A stretch of DNA of 64,000 nucleotides from Afifella marina DSM 2698 (GCF_900102695.1 NZ_FMVW01000003.1:62001-126000); one strand, 5' to 3'. Positions 17,851 to 26,761 are shown, counted from the stretch's first letter. Program-made: numbers and translations. Notes: generated from the sequence alone by a model not told the origin.

Positions 17851-19122
17851 ATGGAGGCAGAGACCGATCCGAAAAAGAAGGCGGACGCACCGGGGACAGA
17901 CGGGCCGGCGACGCCCGCGCCGCCGCATGCACCGGATCCCGGTGAGCCGGCAGCACCCACGCCGCTCCCCGGCCAGGAAGCAGCCCCCGGGCGCCGGCTT
18001 TTCACCCTGTCGCCGATCAACAAGCGGCGCTGGGACAATTTCAAGAAGAACCGCCGCGGCTTCTGGTCTTTGTGGCTCTTCCTCTTCCTCTTCGGCCTGT
18101 CGCTGATCGCCGAAGTGCTCGTCAACGACAAGCCGATCGTGCTCTCCTACAAGGGCGAGCTCTATTACCCGATCCTGGTCGATTATCCGGAAGAGACGTT
18201 TGGCGGTTTCCTGGCGACGACGGACTACCGCGACCCGTTCATCTCCGATGAGATCAACGCCAATGGCTGGATGATCTGGCCACCGATCCATTATTCCTAT
18301 CGCACGGTCAATCGGGATTTCCCGACCGAGGAACTGCGGGAAGCACTTGGGCGACCGATCGGCTTTCCGGCACCGCCGACCTGGCGGATCGCGGGCTCCG
18401 TCTGTCCGGGCGACACGGAACAGCTTGAGCGGTTCTGCGACAAGTCGAACTGGAACTGGCTCGGCACCGACGATCAGGGCCGCGATGTCGTCGCCCGGCT
18501 CGTCTACGGCTTTCGTATATCCGTGCTCTTCGGGCTCGTGCTCACCGTGTTTTCCTCCATCGTCGGCGTCGCGGCCGGTGCCGTGCAGGGCTATTTCGGC
18601 GGGCGCGTCGATCTCTTCTTCCAGCGCTTCATCGAAATCTGGACGGCGATCCCGGCGCTTTATCTCCTCCTGATCATCTCCTCGATCCTGCCGCCGGGTT
18701 TCTGGGTGCTCCTCGGCATCCTTCTCCTCTTCTCCTGGGTGGCACTCGTCGGCGTGGTCCGGGCGGAGTTCCTCAGGGCGCGCAATTTCGAATATGTGAA
18801 GGCGGCCCGCGCACTCGGCGTCTCCAATCTCACCATCATGTTCCGCCACCTGTTGCCGAACGCGATGGTGGCGACCTTGACCTTCATGCCGTTCATCCTG
18901 AACGGCTCGATCACGACGCTGACCTCGCTCGACTTTCTCGGTTTCGGCATGCCGCCGGGCTCGCCGTCGCTCGGCGAGCTCCTTGCGCAGGGCAAGGCCA
19001 ATCTGCAGGCACCCTGGCTCGGCATCACCGGCTTCATCGTCATCTCGCTGATGCTCTCGCTCCTCATCTTCGTCGGCGAGGCGGTGCGCGACGCCTTCGA
19101 CCCGCGCAAGACTTTTGCGTAA
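17851..19122 (+). CDS. yejE: Peptide ABC transporter permease, YejE-like
   Basis: A 423-residue partner permease. After an unusual Pro/Ala-rich, probably cytoplasmic N-terminal extension (about residues 1-50) comes the YejE start (LSPINKRRWDNFKKNRRGFW), a large periplasmic loop, GTDDQGRDV, and the C-terminal permease domain with the EAA loop VKAARALGVSNLTIMFRHLL. The family is usually about 340-370 residues, so the extension explains the extra length. The stop codon lies inside an inverted repeat (19114-19133), after which two toxin-antitoxin modules separate it from yejF. Confidence 0.93.
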   Translation: MEAETDPKKKADAPGTDGPATPAPPHAPDPGEPAAPTPLPGQEAAPGRRLFTLSPINKRRWDNFKKNRRGFWSLWLFLFLFGLSLIAEVLVNDKPIVLSYKGELYYPILVDYPEETFGGFLATTDYRDPFISDEINANGWMIWPPIHYSYRTVNRDFPTEELREALGRPIGFPAPPTWRIAGSVCPGDTEQLERFCDKSNWNWLGTDDQGRDVVARLVYGFRISVLFGLVLTVFSSIVGVAAGAVQGYFGGRVDLFFQRFIEIWTAIPALYLLLIISSILPPGFWVLLGILLLFSWVALVGVVRAEFLRARNFEYVKAARALGVSNLTIMFRHLLPNAMVATLTFMPFILNGSITTLTSLDFLGFGMPPGSPSLGELLAQGKANLQAPWLGITGFIVISLMLSLLIFVGEAVRDAFDPRKTFA

Positions 19123-19152
19123 GGCTACGCAAAGGTATATATTTAATTTTCT
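19114..19152 (+). promoter_or_regulatory. Operator-like inverted repeat and AT-rich promoter region of the vapBC module
   Basis: Perfect 8-base arms TTTGCGTA / TACGCAAA around AGGC (19114-19133) overlap the yejE stop codon. A strongly AT-rich stretch (TATATATTTAATTTT, about 19136-19150) follows directly and stands out in this GC-rich region. This is the usual layout of a self-regulated toxin-antitoxin promoter, with the antitoxin binding the palindrome. The hairpin plus T-containing tail could also cut transcription from yejE. Confidence 0.55.
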
Positions 19153-19170
19153 CTACCCCTGAGAGCGGCT

Positions 19171-19419
19171 ATGGGACTGAACATCAAGAGCGACGAGGTT
19201 CACCGCTTGGCGCGCCAGCTTGCCCAGCGCACCGGCACGACGATGACCAAGGCGATCGAAGCGGCGTTGCGTGAAAAGATAGTGGCGCTTGATCGCGAGC
19301 AGGATGTGGAAGCGACGGTGGCGCGCGTGATGACAATCGTGCATGACCTCGGACCGCCTCCTGCGGGCGCGACCAGCGATCATTCCGACCTCTACGATGA
19401 AGGAGGGCTTCCCCAATGA
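19171..19419 (+). CDS. VapB-type antitoxin (Rv0623-like)
   Basis: An 82-residue protein that fits the small VapB antitoxins of the Rv0623 type. The N-terminal part (GLNIKSDEVHRLARQLAQRT) resembles a ribbon-helix-helix DNA-binding element, and TMTKAIEAALREKI forms the following helix. The acidic C-terminal tail (about 60-82) would wrap the toxin. The ATG of the PIN toxin overlaps its stop (ATGA), the standard coupling that makes antitoxin first. It lies 48 bases after yejE, behind a palindrome likely used for autoregulation. Confidence 0.85.
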   Translation: MGLNIKSDEVHRLARQLAQRTGTTMTKAIEAALREKIVALDREQDVEATVARVMTIVHDLGPPPAGATSDHSDLYDEGGLPQ

Positions 19420-19805
19420 TCGTCGATGCCTCCGCGCTGCTAGCAATCCTCTTCGGCGAGCCGGAAGCGGAAGATTTCTCGAGCGCCATCGGATCCGCAT
19501 CGGCCAGGGCCATTTCAGCCGTCAACTACGTCGAGGCGGGAATAAGGGTGGACCGGACCGGCAGCACACGGCACGCCAACGCGCTCGACGAGATCATCGA
19601 CGCCTTTCGGCTCGACATTGCCAGCGTGACATCCGAACAGGGCATCCTCGCCCGCCAAGCCTATCGTTTCTTCGGCAAAGGCCACCACCCGGCCGGCCTC
19701 AATCTCGGCGATTGCTTCGCCTACGCTCTGGCCAAGACTCGCGCAGAGCCCCTTCTATTCAAAGGCAACGATTTCATTCACACAGACATCGAGCCCGCAC
19801 TTTGA
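19416..19805 (+). CDS. VapC-type PIN-domain toxin ribonuclease
   Basis: A 129-residue PIN-domain protein. Four acidic residues expected for the metal site are visible: Asp4 (MIVDASALLAIL), Glu40 (VNYVEAGI), Asp99 (NLGDCFAYALA) and Asp119 (GNDF). VapC toxins cut tRNA or rRNA and stop growth when not bound by VapB. The start overlaps the antitoxin stop by ATGA. All catalytic residues are intact, so the module is probably active. Confidence 0.9.
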   Translation: MIVDASALLAILFGEPEAEDFSSAIGSASARAISAVNYVEAGIRVDRTGSTRHANALDEIIDAFRLDIASVTSEQGILARQAYRFFGKGHHPAGLNLGDCFAYALAKTRAEPLLFKGNDFIHTDIEPAL

Positions 19806-19877
19806 CCGCGATGCAGGCCACAACCGTTCGGCGGGGCCCTTTCGCGCTGGGCAGAGTTTTCCCTTAGGGTGAGCGCC

Positions 19878-20114
19878 ATGGACGAAAGAAAGCGCCATAT
19901 CGTCGAAGACTATCCGGCCGAGCAACTGCCGCCGGAGCTCCGCGGGGACATCGATCCGAGCCATCATGCGCGGGTGATCGTGGAGGATACGGGAAGTGAG
20001 GTCCCGGCGAAAAGTGGATGGCGCAAGCACTTTGGAGCCGCCGCTTATCGAAACACCTCGATCGAGGAAGCGGTCGCGCGGATCCGCGAGCTGCGTGACG
20101 AATGGGAAAAATGA
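19878..20114 (+). CDS. Probable antitoxin of a second PIN-type module
   Basis: A 78-residue protein from ATG 19878 (a GTG three codons upstream is possible). It has no strong database-style motif, but the charged C-terminus EEAVARIRELRDEWEK is typical of small antitoxins next to PIN toxins, and the gene overlaps a PIN gene by ATGA. The N-terminal part is acidic and Pro-containing and shows no obvious DNA-binding fold. Function is inferred from size, position and overlap. It is unrelated in sequence to the VapB 0.5 kb upstream. Confidence 0.65.
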   Translation: MDERKRHIVEDYPAEQLPPELRGDIDPSHHARVIVEDTGSEVPAKSGWRKHFGAAAYRNTSIEEAVARIRELRDEWEK

Positions 20115-20551
20115 GCGACAAGGCCCGCTGGCGTGCCTATCTCGATTCGAACTTCTTCATCCGTTTCGTCGAGAGCGAGGACGAGCGTCTCGCGCCTTTG
20201 TTTGCACATTTGGAGGCAGGGTTGCTGACCCTTCATACCAGCGAACTCACCCTGGCGGAGCTTCTCGTGGGACCACTGAGAACAGCCAATGCCGACCTCA
20301 GCGAGCGGTACGAGGATATCATCGGCGCCTCGGATTGGTTGCAGGCCTCGCCGGTCAGCCGAGAGATCCTGAAGCGGAGCGCTGAAATCCGCGCCACCAT
20401 CGGGAATAAGCAGCCGGACGCCAATCATGTGGCGACTGCAATGGCTGAGGCATGCAACGTCTTTGTCTCCTCCGACAAGCGGCTGAAGATGCCCGAGACA
20501 ATGAAGCGTATCGGCCTCGACGAGGTCGCTATCGAGGAAGTCTGGCCATGA
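20111..20551 (+). CDS. PIN-domain toxin, second module
   Basis: A 146-residue PIN-domain protein with Asp12 (YLDSNFFIRF), Glu50 (TLAELLVGP), Asp103 (PDANHVATA) and Asp122 (SSDKRL) in the four metal-site positions. The start at 20111 is preferred over ATG 20102 because it gives an ATGA overlap with the preceding antitoxin. Its own stop overlaps the ATG of yejF (ATGA at 20548-20551), so toxin translation leads directly into the transporter ATPase. That coupling is unusual for a toxin-antitoxin unit, which normally ends its own transcript. Confidence 0.85.
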   Translation: MSDKARWRAYLDSNFFIRFVESEDERLAPLFAHLEAGLLTLHTSELTLAELLVGPLRTANADLSERYEDIIGASDWLQASPVSREILKRSAEIRATIGNKQPDANHVATAMAEACNVFVSSDKRLKMPETMKRIGLDEVAIEEVWP

Positions 20552-22176
20552 CCTCCCCTATCCTCTCGGTTCGCGATCTCTCTGTCGACTTCACGCAAGG
20601 CGGGCGCACGACGCATGCGGTGCGCCATGTCTCTTTCGACATTGCGGAGAAGGAGACCGTGGCGCTCGTGGGTGAATCGGGTTCCGGCAAATCGGTGACG
20701 GCGCTTTCCGTCTTGCGGCTCCTCACCTATCCGCCGGCGAGCCATCCCTCCGGCGAAATCTTCTTCCGCGACAGCGAGCTTCTGAAAGCCGGCGATCGCA
20801 CCTTGCGGGAGGTGCGCGGCAACAAGATCTCCATGGTCTTCCAGGAGCCGATGTCATCGCTCAACCCGCTGCACACGGTGGAGCGCCAGATTGGTGAAGT
20901 GCTCGACGTGCACCGGGGCATGAGCGGCAAGGCGGCACGGGTCAGGGTTCTGGAACTTCTTCATCAGGTCGGCATCCGCGAGCCGGAAAGCCGCCTCAGA
21001 TCCTATCCGCACCAGCTTTCGGGCGGCCAACGGCAGCGCGTGATGATCGCCATGGCGCTCGCCAACGAGCCCGATCTCCTGATCGCAGACGAACCGACGA
21101 CGGCGCTCGACGTCACCGTACAGGCGCAGATCCTGGAGCTCCTCGCCCGCCTCAAGCAGGAGCAGAACATGGCGCTCCTGTTCATCACCCACGATCTCGG
21201 CATCGTGCGCAAGGTGGCGGACCGGGTCTGCGTCATGACCGATGGCGAGATCGTCGAGCGCGGCCAGACGGAAGAGATCTTCACCAACCCGCAGCACAGC
21301 TACACACGCCACCTTCTCGCCGCCGAACCTAAGGGCGTGGCCCCAACCACGGACCGGGACGCGCCTTTCGTCATGGAGGCCGACGACCTGAAGGTCTGGT
21401 TCCCGATCAAACGCGGCTTCCTGCGTCGCACCGTCGGCCATATCAAAGCCGTCGACGGTATCGACGTCAAAGTGCGCGAGGGTGAAACGCTCGGTGTCGT
21501 CGGCGAATCCGGCTCCGGCAAGACGACGCTCGGGCTCGCACTTCTCAGGTTGATCTCCTCCAACGGCCGCATCGCCTTTCTCGGGCGCGATATCCAGGCG
21601 GCACGCTTCAAGGACACGCGCGCGCTTCGCGCCGATATGCAGATCGTCTTCCAGGATCCCTATGGCTCGCTGTCGCCGCGCATGATCATCCGCGACATCG
21701 TCGGCGAAGGTCTTTCCGTGCACGAGCCGAACCTCAAGGCGTCGGAGCGCGACCAGCGCGTCGTCAAGGCGCTCGCGGAAGTGGGCATCGATCCGGAAAC
21801 CCGGTTTCGCTATCCGCACGAATTCTCCGGTGGCCAGCGCCAGCGCATCGCCATCGCACGCGCCATGGTTCTGGAGCCGAAATTCGTCATGCTCGACGAA
21901 CCGACCTCGGCTCTCGACATGAGCGTGCAGGCACAGGTCGTCGATCTCCTGCGCGATCTGCAGAAGCGCCACGACCTCACCTATCTTTTCATCTCGCACG
22001 ACCTCAAGGTGGTGCGCGCACTCGCCAACGAGATCATCGTCATGCGCGACGGCAAGGTGGTGGAAGCCGGGCCTGCCGCGCAGATCTTCGACCATCCGCA
22101 GACCGATTATACCAAAGCGCTGATGGCCGCCGCCTTCGATCTGGAAGTCGCCTATCGGGGAGCCATCAGCACGTGA
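20548..22176 (+). CDS. yejF: Peptide ABC transporter ATPase, YejF-like (two nucleotide-binding domains)
   Basis: A 542-residue fused ATPase. Domain 1 has Walker A GESGSGKS (residues 42-49), signature LSGGQRQR (157-164) and Walker B LLIADEP; domain 2 repeats these with GESGSGKT (near 319), FSGGQRQR and [11 protein letters not shown]. Each ends with the oligopeptide-binding C-terminal extension. It powers import through YejB/YejE. The start is ATG 20548, overlapping the stop of the PIN toxin; the longer frame upstream lies inside that toxin gene. Its stop overlaps the next gene as GTGA. Confidence 0.95.
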   Translation: MTSPILSVRDLSVDFTQGGRTTHAVRHVSFDIAEKETVALVGESGSGKSVTALSVLRLLTYPPASHPSGEIFFRDSELLKAGDRTLREVRGNKISMVFQEPMSSLNPLHTVERQIGEVLDVHRGMSGKAARVRVLELLHQVGIREPESRLRSYPHQLSGGQRQRVMIAMALANEPDLLIADEPTTALDVTVQAQILELLARLKQEQNMALLFITHDLGIVRKVADRVCVMTDGEIVERGQTEEIFTNPQHSYTRHLLAAEPKGVAPTTDRDAPFVMEADDLKVWFPIKRGFLRRTVGHIKAVDGIDVKVREGETLGVVGESGSGKTTLGLALLRLISSNGRIAFLGRDIQAARFKDTRALRADMQIVFQDPYGSLSPRMIIRDIVGEGLSVHEPNLKASERDQRVVKALAEVGIDPETRFRYPHEFSGGQRQRIAIARAMVLEPKFVMLDEPTSALDMSVQAQVVDLLRDLQKRHDLTYLFISHDLKVVRALANEIIVMRDGKVVEAGPAAQIFDHPQTDYTKALMAAAFDLEVAYRGAIST

Positions 22177-23138
22177 CCACTCTTCTTCTTTCCCTCGCAG
22201 ATTGGGATCCCCGCCGCTGGCTTGAAAACCTCAAGGCCGCACTCCCCGAAGACGAGGTCGTTGCCACGACGCCCGAGGGCGGCTTTGCCGGCGATCCCGC
22301 GACTTTGGAACGGGTGGAGTATCTTCTCACCTGGAAGCCGCGCCCCGAGCTTTTCGACAGCCTGCCCAATCTCAAGGCCATTCTTTCGGTCGGCGCCGGC
22401 GTGGATCATCTCGTCGACCTGCCCAACCTTCCCGATGTTCCGATCGCACGCATCGTCGACCCCGACCTCACCACGCGGATGACCGAATATGTCGTCTGGC
22501 AGGTGCTGCATCACGTGCGCCTCGGGCCCGATTACGCAGCACTGCAGAAGGAAAAGCGCTGGCGGCCGCTCTACCAGCCGCCCGCCGGCAAGGTGACGGT
22601 CGGGATCATGGGGCTCGGCGTGCTCGGCACGGCGTCAGCGAAGATGCTCATGCAGCTCGGCTTCCGCGTGGTCGGGTGGAGCCGGCGCCCGAAGATCGTC
22701 GCCGGCGTCACTGCCTTTGCCGGTGAAGGCGAGCGCGATGCCTTTCTGGCAGAAACGGACATCCTCGTCTGCCTTCTGCCCGACACGCCACAGACGCGCG
22801 GGATCATTGACGGAGCGCTCATCTCGAAACTGCGCAAGGATGGCCCGCTCGGCGGCCCGGTCCTCATCAATGCCGGGCGCGGACAGTCTCAAAACGAGGC
22901 GGATATTCTCTCGGCCTTGCGCGAAGGCACGCTGCGCGGCGCGAGCCTCGACGTTTTCCGCACGGAGCCTCTGCCTGCCGACAGCCCGATGTGGAACGCG
23001 CCCAATCTCGTGATCACGCCGCATATGGCCTCGATCTCCAATCCGCATGGCCTGTCGCCGCTGATCGCCCGACAGGTGCGCCGTGGCAAAGCCGGCAAGC
23101 CGCTTCAGTATGTGGTGGACCGGGACGCCGGGTACTGA
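22173..23138 (+). CDS. D-2-hydroxyacid dehydrogenase (GhrA-like glyoxylate/hydroxypyruvate reductase)
   Basis: A 321-residue NAD(P)H-dependent 2-hydroxyacid dehydrogenase starting at GTG inside the yejF stop (GTGA). The nucleotide-binding motif GIMGLGVLG, the catalytic Arg region INAGRGQ, LDVFRTEPLP and the catalytic His in ITPHMAS are all visible. Proportions and motif wording are closest to the GhrA group, which reduces glyoxylate and hydroxypyruvate. Tight coupling to a peptide importer hints at use in amino-acid breakdown but does not prove it. The last 34 bases overlap the end of the opposite FkbM gene. Confidence 0.88.
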   Translation: MTTLLLSLADWDPRRWLENLKAALPEDEVVATTPEGGFAGDPATLERVEYLLTWKPRPELFDSLPNLKAILSVGAGVDHLVDLPNLPDVPIARIVDPDLTTRMTEYVVWQVLHHVRLGPDYAALQKEKRWRPLYQPPAGKVTVGIMGLGVLGTASAKMLMQLGFRVVGWSRRPKIVAGVTAFAGEGERDAFLAETDILVCLLPDTPQTRGIIDGALISKLRKDGPLGGPVLINAGRGQSQNEADILSALREGTLRGASLDVFRTEPLPADSPMWNAPNLVITPHMASISNPHGLSPLIARQVRRGKAGKPLQYVVDRDAGY

Positions 23139-23971
23139 GGCACAGCCGGGGTGAAGGCCATATTGGCGGCGACGATGGTGTTTTCGTCGGTGTGCTCGAG
23201 CATCTGAAATCCCATCACCTCCAAGGCGCGCTCGACCTTGTCCCAGGCGCCGGCGCGTCCGTGCGCCGGATTCATGTCGATGGCGAGGAGCCGCGTCCGC
23301 TTCAGGGTGCGCACGGCTCCGGCCAGAATCTCCGGCTCCACCCCCTCCGCATCGACTTTCATGAAGTCGATCGCAGGCAAGGCGGCAACGGCTGGCAGAG
23401 CATCGAGAGGCCAGGCTTCGACGGAGGCGAAAGCGCGCTTCTGCTCTGGCCGGCGGATGAGCGAGCTCGTCGCGCCGTCGGGGGCGAGATGCAATTTCAG
23501 AGCTTCCCGCCCCTTCCACATCGCGCAGGAAACGAGACGGACATTGTCGAGCCCCCTGACGTTCTGGGCGAGGCAGGCATAGGCGCGCGGATCCGGTTCG
23601 ATCGCAATGATTGTCGCACCCGCATCGGCGCATAGCAGCGTCAGCTCGCCGACATTGGCGCCGATATCGATGACGACATCGCCTTCGCGTGGGAAGTAGA
23701 TGTTGCCGACGGCGTATTTTTCGCCCGTCAGATGCAGCCGCGCCCCGATGCCGCTGCGATAGCGGGGGACGCGGTTGAGGCTCGGTAAAGCGAGGCGGCG
23801 CAGGCCGTCATCAATAATAACGCGTTCGGCATCAGGTATGATTTCGACGGGCCGTCCGCGGCCGTGCCGATGAGCCTGGAAGCTCAAATGCCACTGGTAG
23901 TACCGGCGCAGCAACGTCTGCGGGCACACCGAAAGAATGGCATTGCCGAATTGCCGGGTAGGCAGATGCAT
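23105..23971 (-). CDS. FkbM family methyltransferase
   Basis: A SAM-dependent methyltransferase of about 288 residues with the FkbM plan: motif I DVVIDIGANVGELTLL, motif II acidic IAIEPDPRAYACLAQN, and the FkbM-specific IDFMKVDAEGVEPEIL followed by RLLAIDMNPAH. Such enzymes O-methylate sugars and other surface compounds; the substrate here is unknown. The start is uncertain: ATG 23971 is used, though a TTG at 23998 would add nine residues, and neither has a good ribosome site. It overlaps the hydroxyacid dehydrogenase tail-to-tail by 34 bases. Confidence 0.88.
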   Translation of the reverse strand: MHLPTRQFGNAILSVCPQTLLRRYYQWHLSFQAHRHGRGRPVEIIPDAERVIIDDGLRRLALPSLNRVPRYRSGIGARLHLTGEKYAVGNIYFPREGDVVIDIGANVGELTLLCADAGATIIAIEPDPRAYACLAQNVRGLDNVRLVSCAMWKGREALKLHLAPDGATSSLIRRPEQKRAFASVEAWPLDALPAVAALPAIDFMKVDAEGVEPEILAGAVRTLKRTRLLAIDMNPAHGRAGAWDKVERALEVMGFQMLEHTDENTIVAANMAFTPAVPQYPASRSTTY

Positions 23972-24031
23972 GGAGTAATACGCCACGGATGTCGCCAATT
24001 CTTTGCCGACGAAGGGACACGTTTGATAGCC

Positions 24032-24901
24032 TCATTGCAAGCGTCGAATTGCGGTGATCTTGAGACCTTTGGCGGCAAAACGCGATCGTGCCGCAACCAG
24101 CGGCTCGCTCGCTGAACACATGTGGAAAGCGTTGGCGTGCAGAAGGGTTTCGCCGTCGCGCATCAGGCCGACATGGCCCTCCCAGAAAATGAGATCGCCG
24201 CGGCGAAGCGGCGGCAGATCATCGCCAATTTCGAGCGCCTCGCCGATCTCGGCCGCCTGCATATCGGCATCCCTCGGTGCCTGTCTCCCGGCCGTGTGAA
24301 GTGCGACCTGGACGAGGCCCGAGCAGTCGATACCGGCATCCGTCTTGCCGCCCCAGAGATAGGGGACGCCCAGAAAACTCTCCGCCACGGCAGTCCAGTC
24401 GGGCTCACGCGGGGCGTCCACGGGAGACAGATGCTGCATGACGACGGCACCGGCGGGTTCGATGAGACCGTAACGGGCGTTCTTATCCTGCGCCTCCCCC
24501 GTCACCGCCACTTCGGCGCCGAGAGGCAAGGTCATGAGCGGCGGCAGTTTGATATCGGGGCCCGGAAACAGAAAGGTGCTTCGCGCGGCAACGCGATGGG
24601 TGGGTCCCGTTACCTCTGCCCGCAGCGAGGCGGTCGGCAGCCAGCCGACATAGCCGTCGCCTTCGAGCTGGCCCCAGGCCCAGCCCTCGCCGGTCTCTTC
24701 GAAGACGCGGACAATTTCGCCATAGAGGGCCTGCGTCTCGAGTGCGCCCATCGGGTTCGGCTCGCGTCTCACCGGCGCCGTTCCTTCGACCACCTGATAG
24801 AGACTGCCTTCGACGTAGCGTGGGGCCTCTACTTGTCCCTTGAGGCGCGCATCCGCGAGGTCGCGCCGGAAAGCGTTGCGGCGCGGATCAAGCTTCGTCA
24901 T
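24032..24901 (-). CDS. NlpC/P60 family cell-wall hydrolase with bacterial SH3 domains
   Basis: A 289-residue protein. The C-terminal NlpC/P60 domain (about 165-289) has the catalytic Cys in GIDCSGLVQVAL and His in WEGHVGLM, giving a papain-like peptidase that cleaves peptidoglycan stem peptides. Two SH3-like segments (about 35-155) precede it. No signal peptide is visible, as is usual for this alphaproteobacterial group, so its location is unclear. The ATG at 24901 overlaps the MarR stop (ATGA), which excludes a much longer frame. Confidence 0.9.
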   Translation of the reverse strand: MTKLDPRRNAFRRDLADARLKGQVEAPRYVEGSLYQVVEGTAPVRREPNPMGALETQALYGEIVRVFEETGEGWAWGQLEGDGYVGWLPTASLRAEVTGPTHRVAARSTFLFPGPDIKLPPLMTLPLGAEVAVTGEAQDKNARYGLIEPAGAVVMQHLSPVDAPREPDWTAVAESFLGVPYLWGGKTDAGIDCSGLVQVALHTAGRQAPRDADMQAAEIGEALEIGDDLPPLRRGDLIFWEGHVGLMRDGETLLHANAFHMCSASEPLVAARSRFAAKGLKITAIRRLQ

Positions 24902-25245
24902 CGTGTCACATCCTCGGTCTTGGCCACCACGAGGTCGGCGAAGCGCTCCAGAAAGAGCGCCCCGTCCACCGTTCGCTGCACCAGAACATTGCGCATGTCT
25001 TTGGGATCGCGCTTGCGGGTCAGAAGGCCGTGCCGGCCGAGCGTATCGAGCGCGCGGGTGATGACGGCCTTGGTGACGCCGAGTTTTGCGGCAAGCCCGC
25101 GGACCGTATGCGGCGGCGCCTCCAGATAGACGATCAAGAGGACCGTCATCTGGCGCGCCGTCAGATCCGGCTCGTCGGCACGCACCAGCGACAGCGTCAC
25201 CTCGTGCCACAGACGCAGAGCCTGGCTCGACCGCAGGATCGTCAT
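24898..25245 (-). CDS. MarR-family transcriptional regulator
   Basis: A 115-residue winged helix regulator: the wing helix-turn-helix region TVRGLAAKLGVTKAVITRAL with the following GLLTRKRDPKDMRNV wing is typical of MarR. It is short for the family (about 140) because the flanking dimerisation helices are reduced. It lies 21 bases after the aminopeptidase and is translationally coupled to the NlpC/P60 gene, so it may regulate this small operon. The effector is not known. Confidence 0.88.
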   Translation of the reverse strand: MTILRSSQALRLWHEVTLSLVRADEPDLTARQMTVLLIVYLEAPPHTVRGLAAKLGVTKAVITRALDTLGRHGLLTRKRDPKDMRNVLVQRTVDGALFLERFADLVVAKTEDVTR

Positions 25246-25266
25246 GAGAGGCCGAATTCGGGCACG

Positions 25267-26670
25267 TCAGCCCCGGCCGTAGCGCTCGGCGCAATAGGCG
25301 AAGAGCGCCCGAATCCCTTGCGCCTCGCCGCCTTTGGGTCCGAGAGCCCGTGCCTTCGGCGCCCAGCCGAAAATGTCGAAGTGCAGATAGGCCGGGCTTT
25401 CGGTCACGAAACGCGACAGAAACAGCGCGGCCGTGGTCGCCCCGGCGAAGCTGTTGCTCGAAATATGGTTCACATCGGCAATTTCGGAGGAGAGCCACGC
25501 ATCGTAGGGCTTCCACAAGGGCAGCCGCCAGACGGGATCATGCTCCGTTTCGGCCGCAGCCTGAACGCCTCCCACGACGGCCTCGTCGTCGGTGAAGAAG
25601 GGCGCGATATCGGGTCCGACGGCGACGCGTGCGGCACCCGTCAAGGTCGCCATCGAGACGATGAGCTCGGGCTTTTCCTCATCAGCCAAAGCCAGAGCGT
25701 CGGCCAGAACCAGCCGGCCCTCCGCGTCGGTGTTGCCAATCTCGACCGTCAGGCCCTTGCGGCTCGGGAAGACATCGCCGGGGCGGAAGGCACGACCAGA
25801 TATGGAGTTCTCCACGGCCGGGATGAGAACACGAAGGCGCACCTTCAGGCCCGCGAGCATGATCATGCGGGCAAGCCCCAAGACATTTGCCGCCCCGCCC
25901 ATGTCTTTCTTCATCAGAAGCATCGAGGACGGCGGCTTGATGTCGAGGCCACCCGTGTCGAAGACGACGCCCTTGCCGACGAGCGTCAGCTTGGGATCGG
26001 CCTCGTCACCCCATCTCATATCGATCAGACAGGGTGCGCGGTCACTGCCGTGACCGACGGCATGGATGAGCGGATAGTTGCGCGCCAGCTCCTCGCCTTC
26101 GGTCAGCGTAAAATCAGCTCCCGTCTCTTCCGCCAGTTGCCGCGCCGCTGAGGCAAGCTCGGCAGGACCGAAATCGTTGGCCGGCGTGTTGATGAGATCG
26201 CGCGTGAGGCTGACGCTCTCCGCCGTGCGCCGCAGCGCTTCGATATCGAAATCATCCGGCAGGACGAGGCACGGCCGTTCCACGTTCGCTTCGCCATGAT
26301 AGCGGGTGAAACGGTAGCCGCCGAGCGCGAAGCCGAGGGCGGCAAGGCGCAATTCGCCCAGCGCACCTTCGAGACGGTAATGTCCGTCCGGAAGCTTTTG
26401 CGCGAGCTTGCCGGTGAGAAACGGATTTCTGCCTAGACCGCCACGACCGGCTCCGAAGAGCACGCGTTCGAGCCCTCCGTCCGCTCCTGGAAGAAGTGCG
26501 ATATCGCCGCTATGGGCGCAAAAGCCGCTGACATCCGCGAACTTGCGGTGCTGATCGCTGAGCCCGGCAAGGGCTTCGTCGAGCCCCGCTTCTTCGATGA
26601 CCGTGACGGGCGTCACGCCCATTTCGGCGCCGACTTCGCCGGCCCTGACGAAAACTGGATGATTGCTCAA
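25267..26670 (-). CDS. Leucyl aminopeptidase family protein (M17)
   Basis: A 467-residue cytoplasmic metallopeptidase of clan MF. The M17 active-site segments are present: VGKGVVFDTGGLDIKP (catalytic Lys and metal ligands) and NTDAEGRLVLADAL (signature with metal ligands Asp and Glu and catalytic Arg). It is related to but shorter than PepA and likely trims peptides, consistent with the MarR and NlpC/P60 genes in the same operon. TTG at 26670 is chosen because a full GGAGG ribosome site (26676-26680) lies 5 bases upstream; the GTG at 26691 lacks one. Confidence 0.92.
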   Translation of the reverse strand: MSNHPVFVRAGEVGAEMGVTPVTVIEEAGLDEALAGLSDQHRKFADVSGFCAHSGDIALLPGADGGLERVLFGAGRGGLGRNPFLTGKLAQKLPDGHYRLEGALGELRLAALGFALGGYRFTRYHGEANVERPCLVLPDDFDIEALRRTAESVSLTRDLINTPANDFGPAELASAARQLAEETGADFTLTEGEELARNYPLIHAVGHGSDRAPCLIDMRWGDEADPKLTLVGKGVVFDTGGLDIKPPSSMLLMKKDMGGAANVLGLARMIMLAGLKVRLRVLIPAVENSISGRAFRPGDVFPSRKGLTVEIGNTDAEGRLVLADALALADEEKPELIVSMATLTGAARVAVGPDIAPFFTDDEAVVGGVQAAAETEHDPVWRLPLWKPYDAWLSSEIADVNHISSNSFAGATTAALFLSRFVTESPAYLHFDIFGWAPKARALGPKGGEAQGIRALFAYCAERYGRG

Positions 26671-26761
26671 GATATCCTCCGATCGGCCCACCCCTAGGCG
26701 CGGGCGTCGGCCTTTGCAACGAGGACGATCCTGGAAGATGCATGACCTGCCGCATTTAGCG

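Noticed and set aside
20452-20547. Upstream extension of YejF by 32 residues
   Set aside because: It lies inside the PIN toxin gene, has no ribosome site, and the ABC domain starts normally at the ATG at 20548.
24032-25516. A 494-codon frame that would fuse extra sequence to the NlpC/P60 protein
   Set aside because: The extra part lies antiparallel-in-frame across the MarR gene on the same strand; the ATGA overlap at 24898-24901 gives the proper start.
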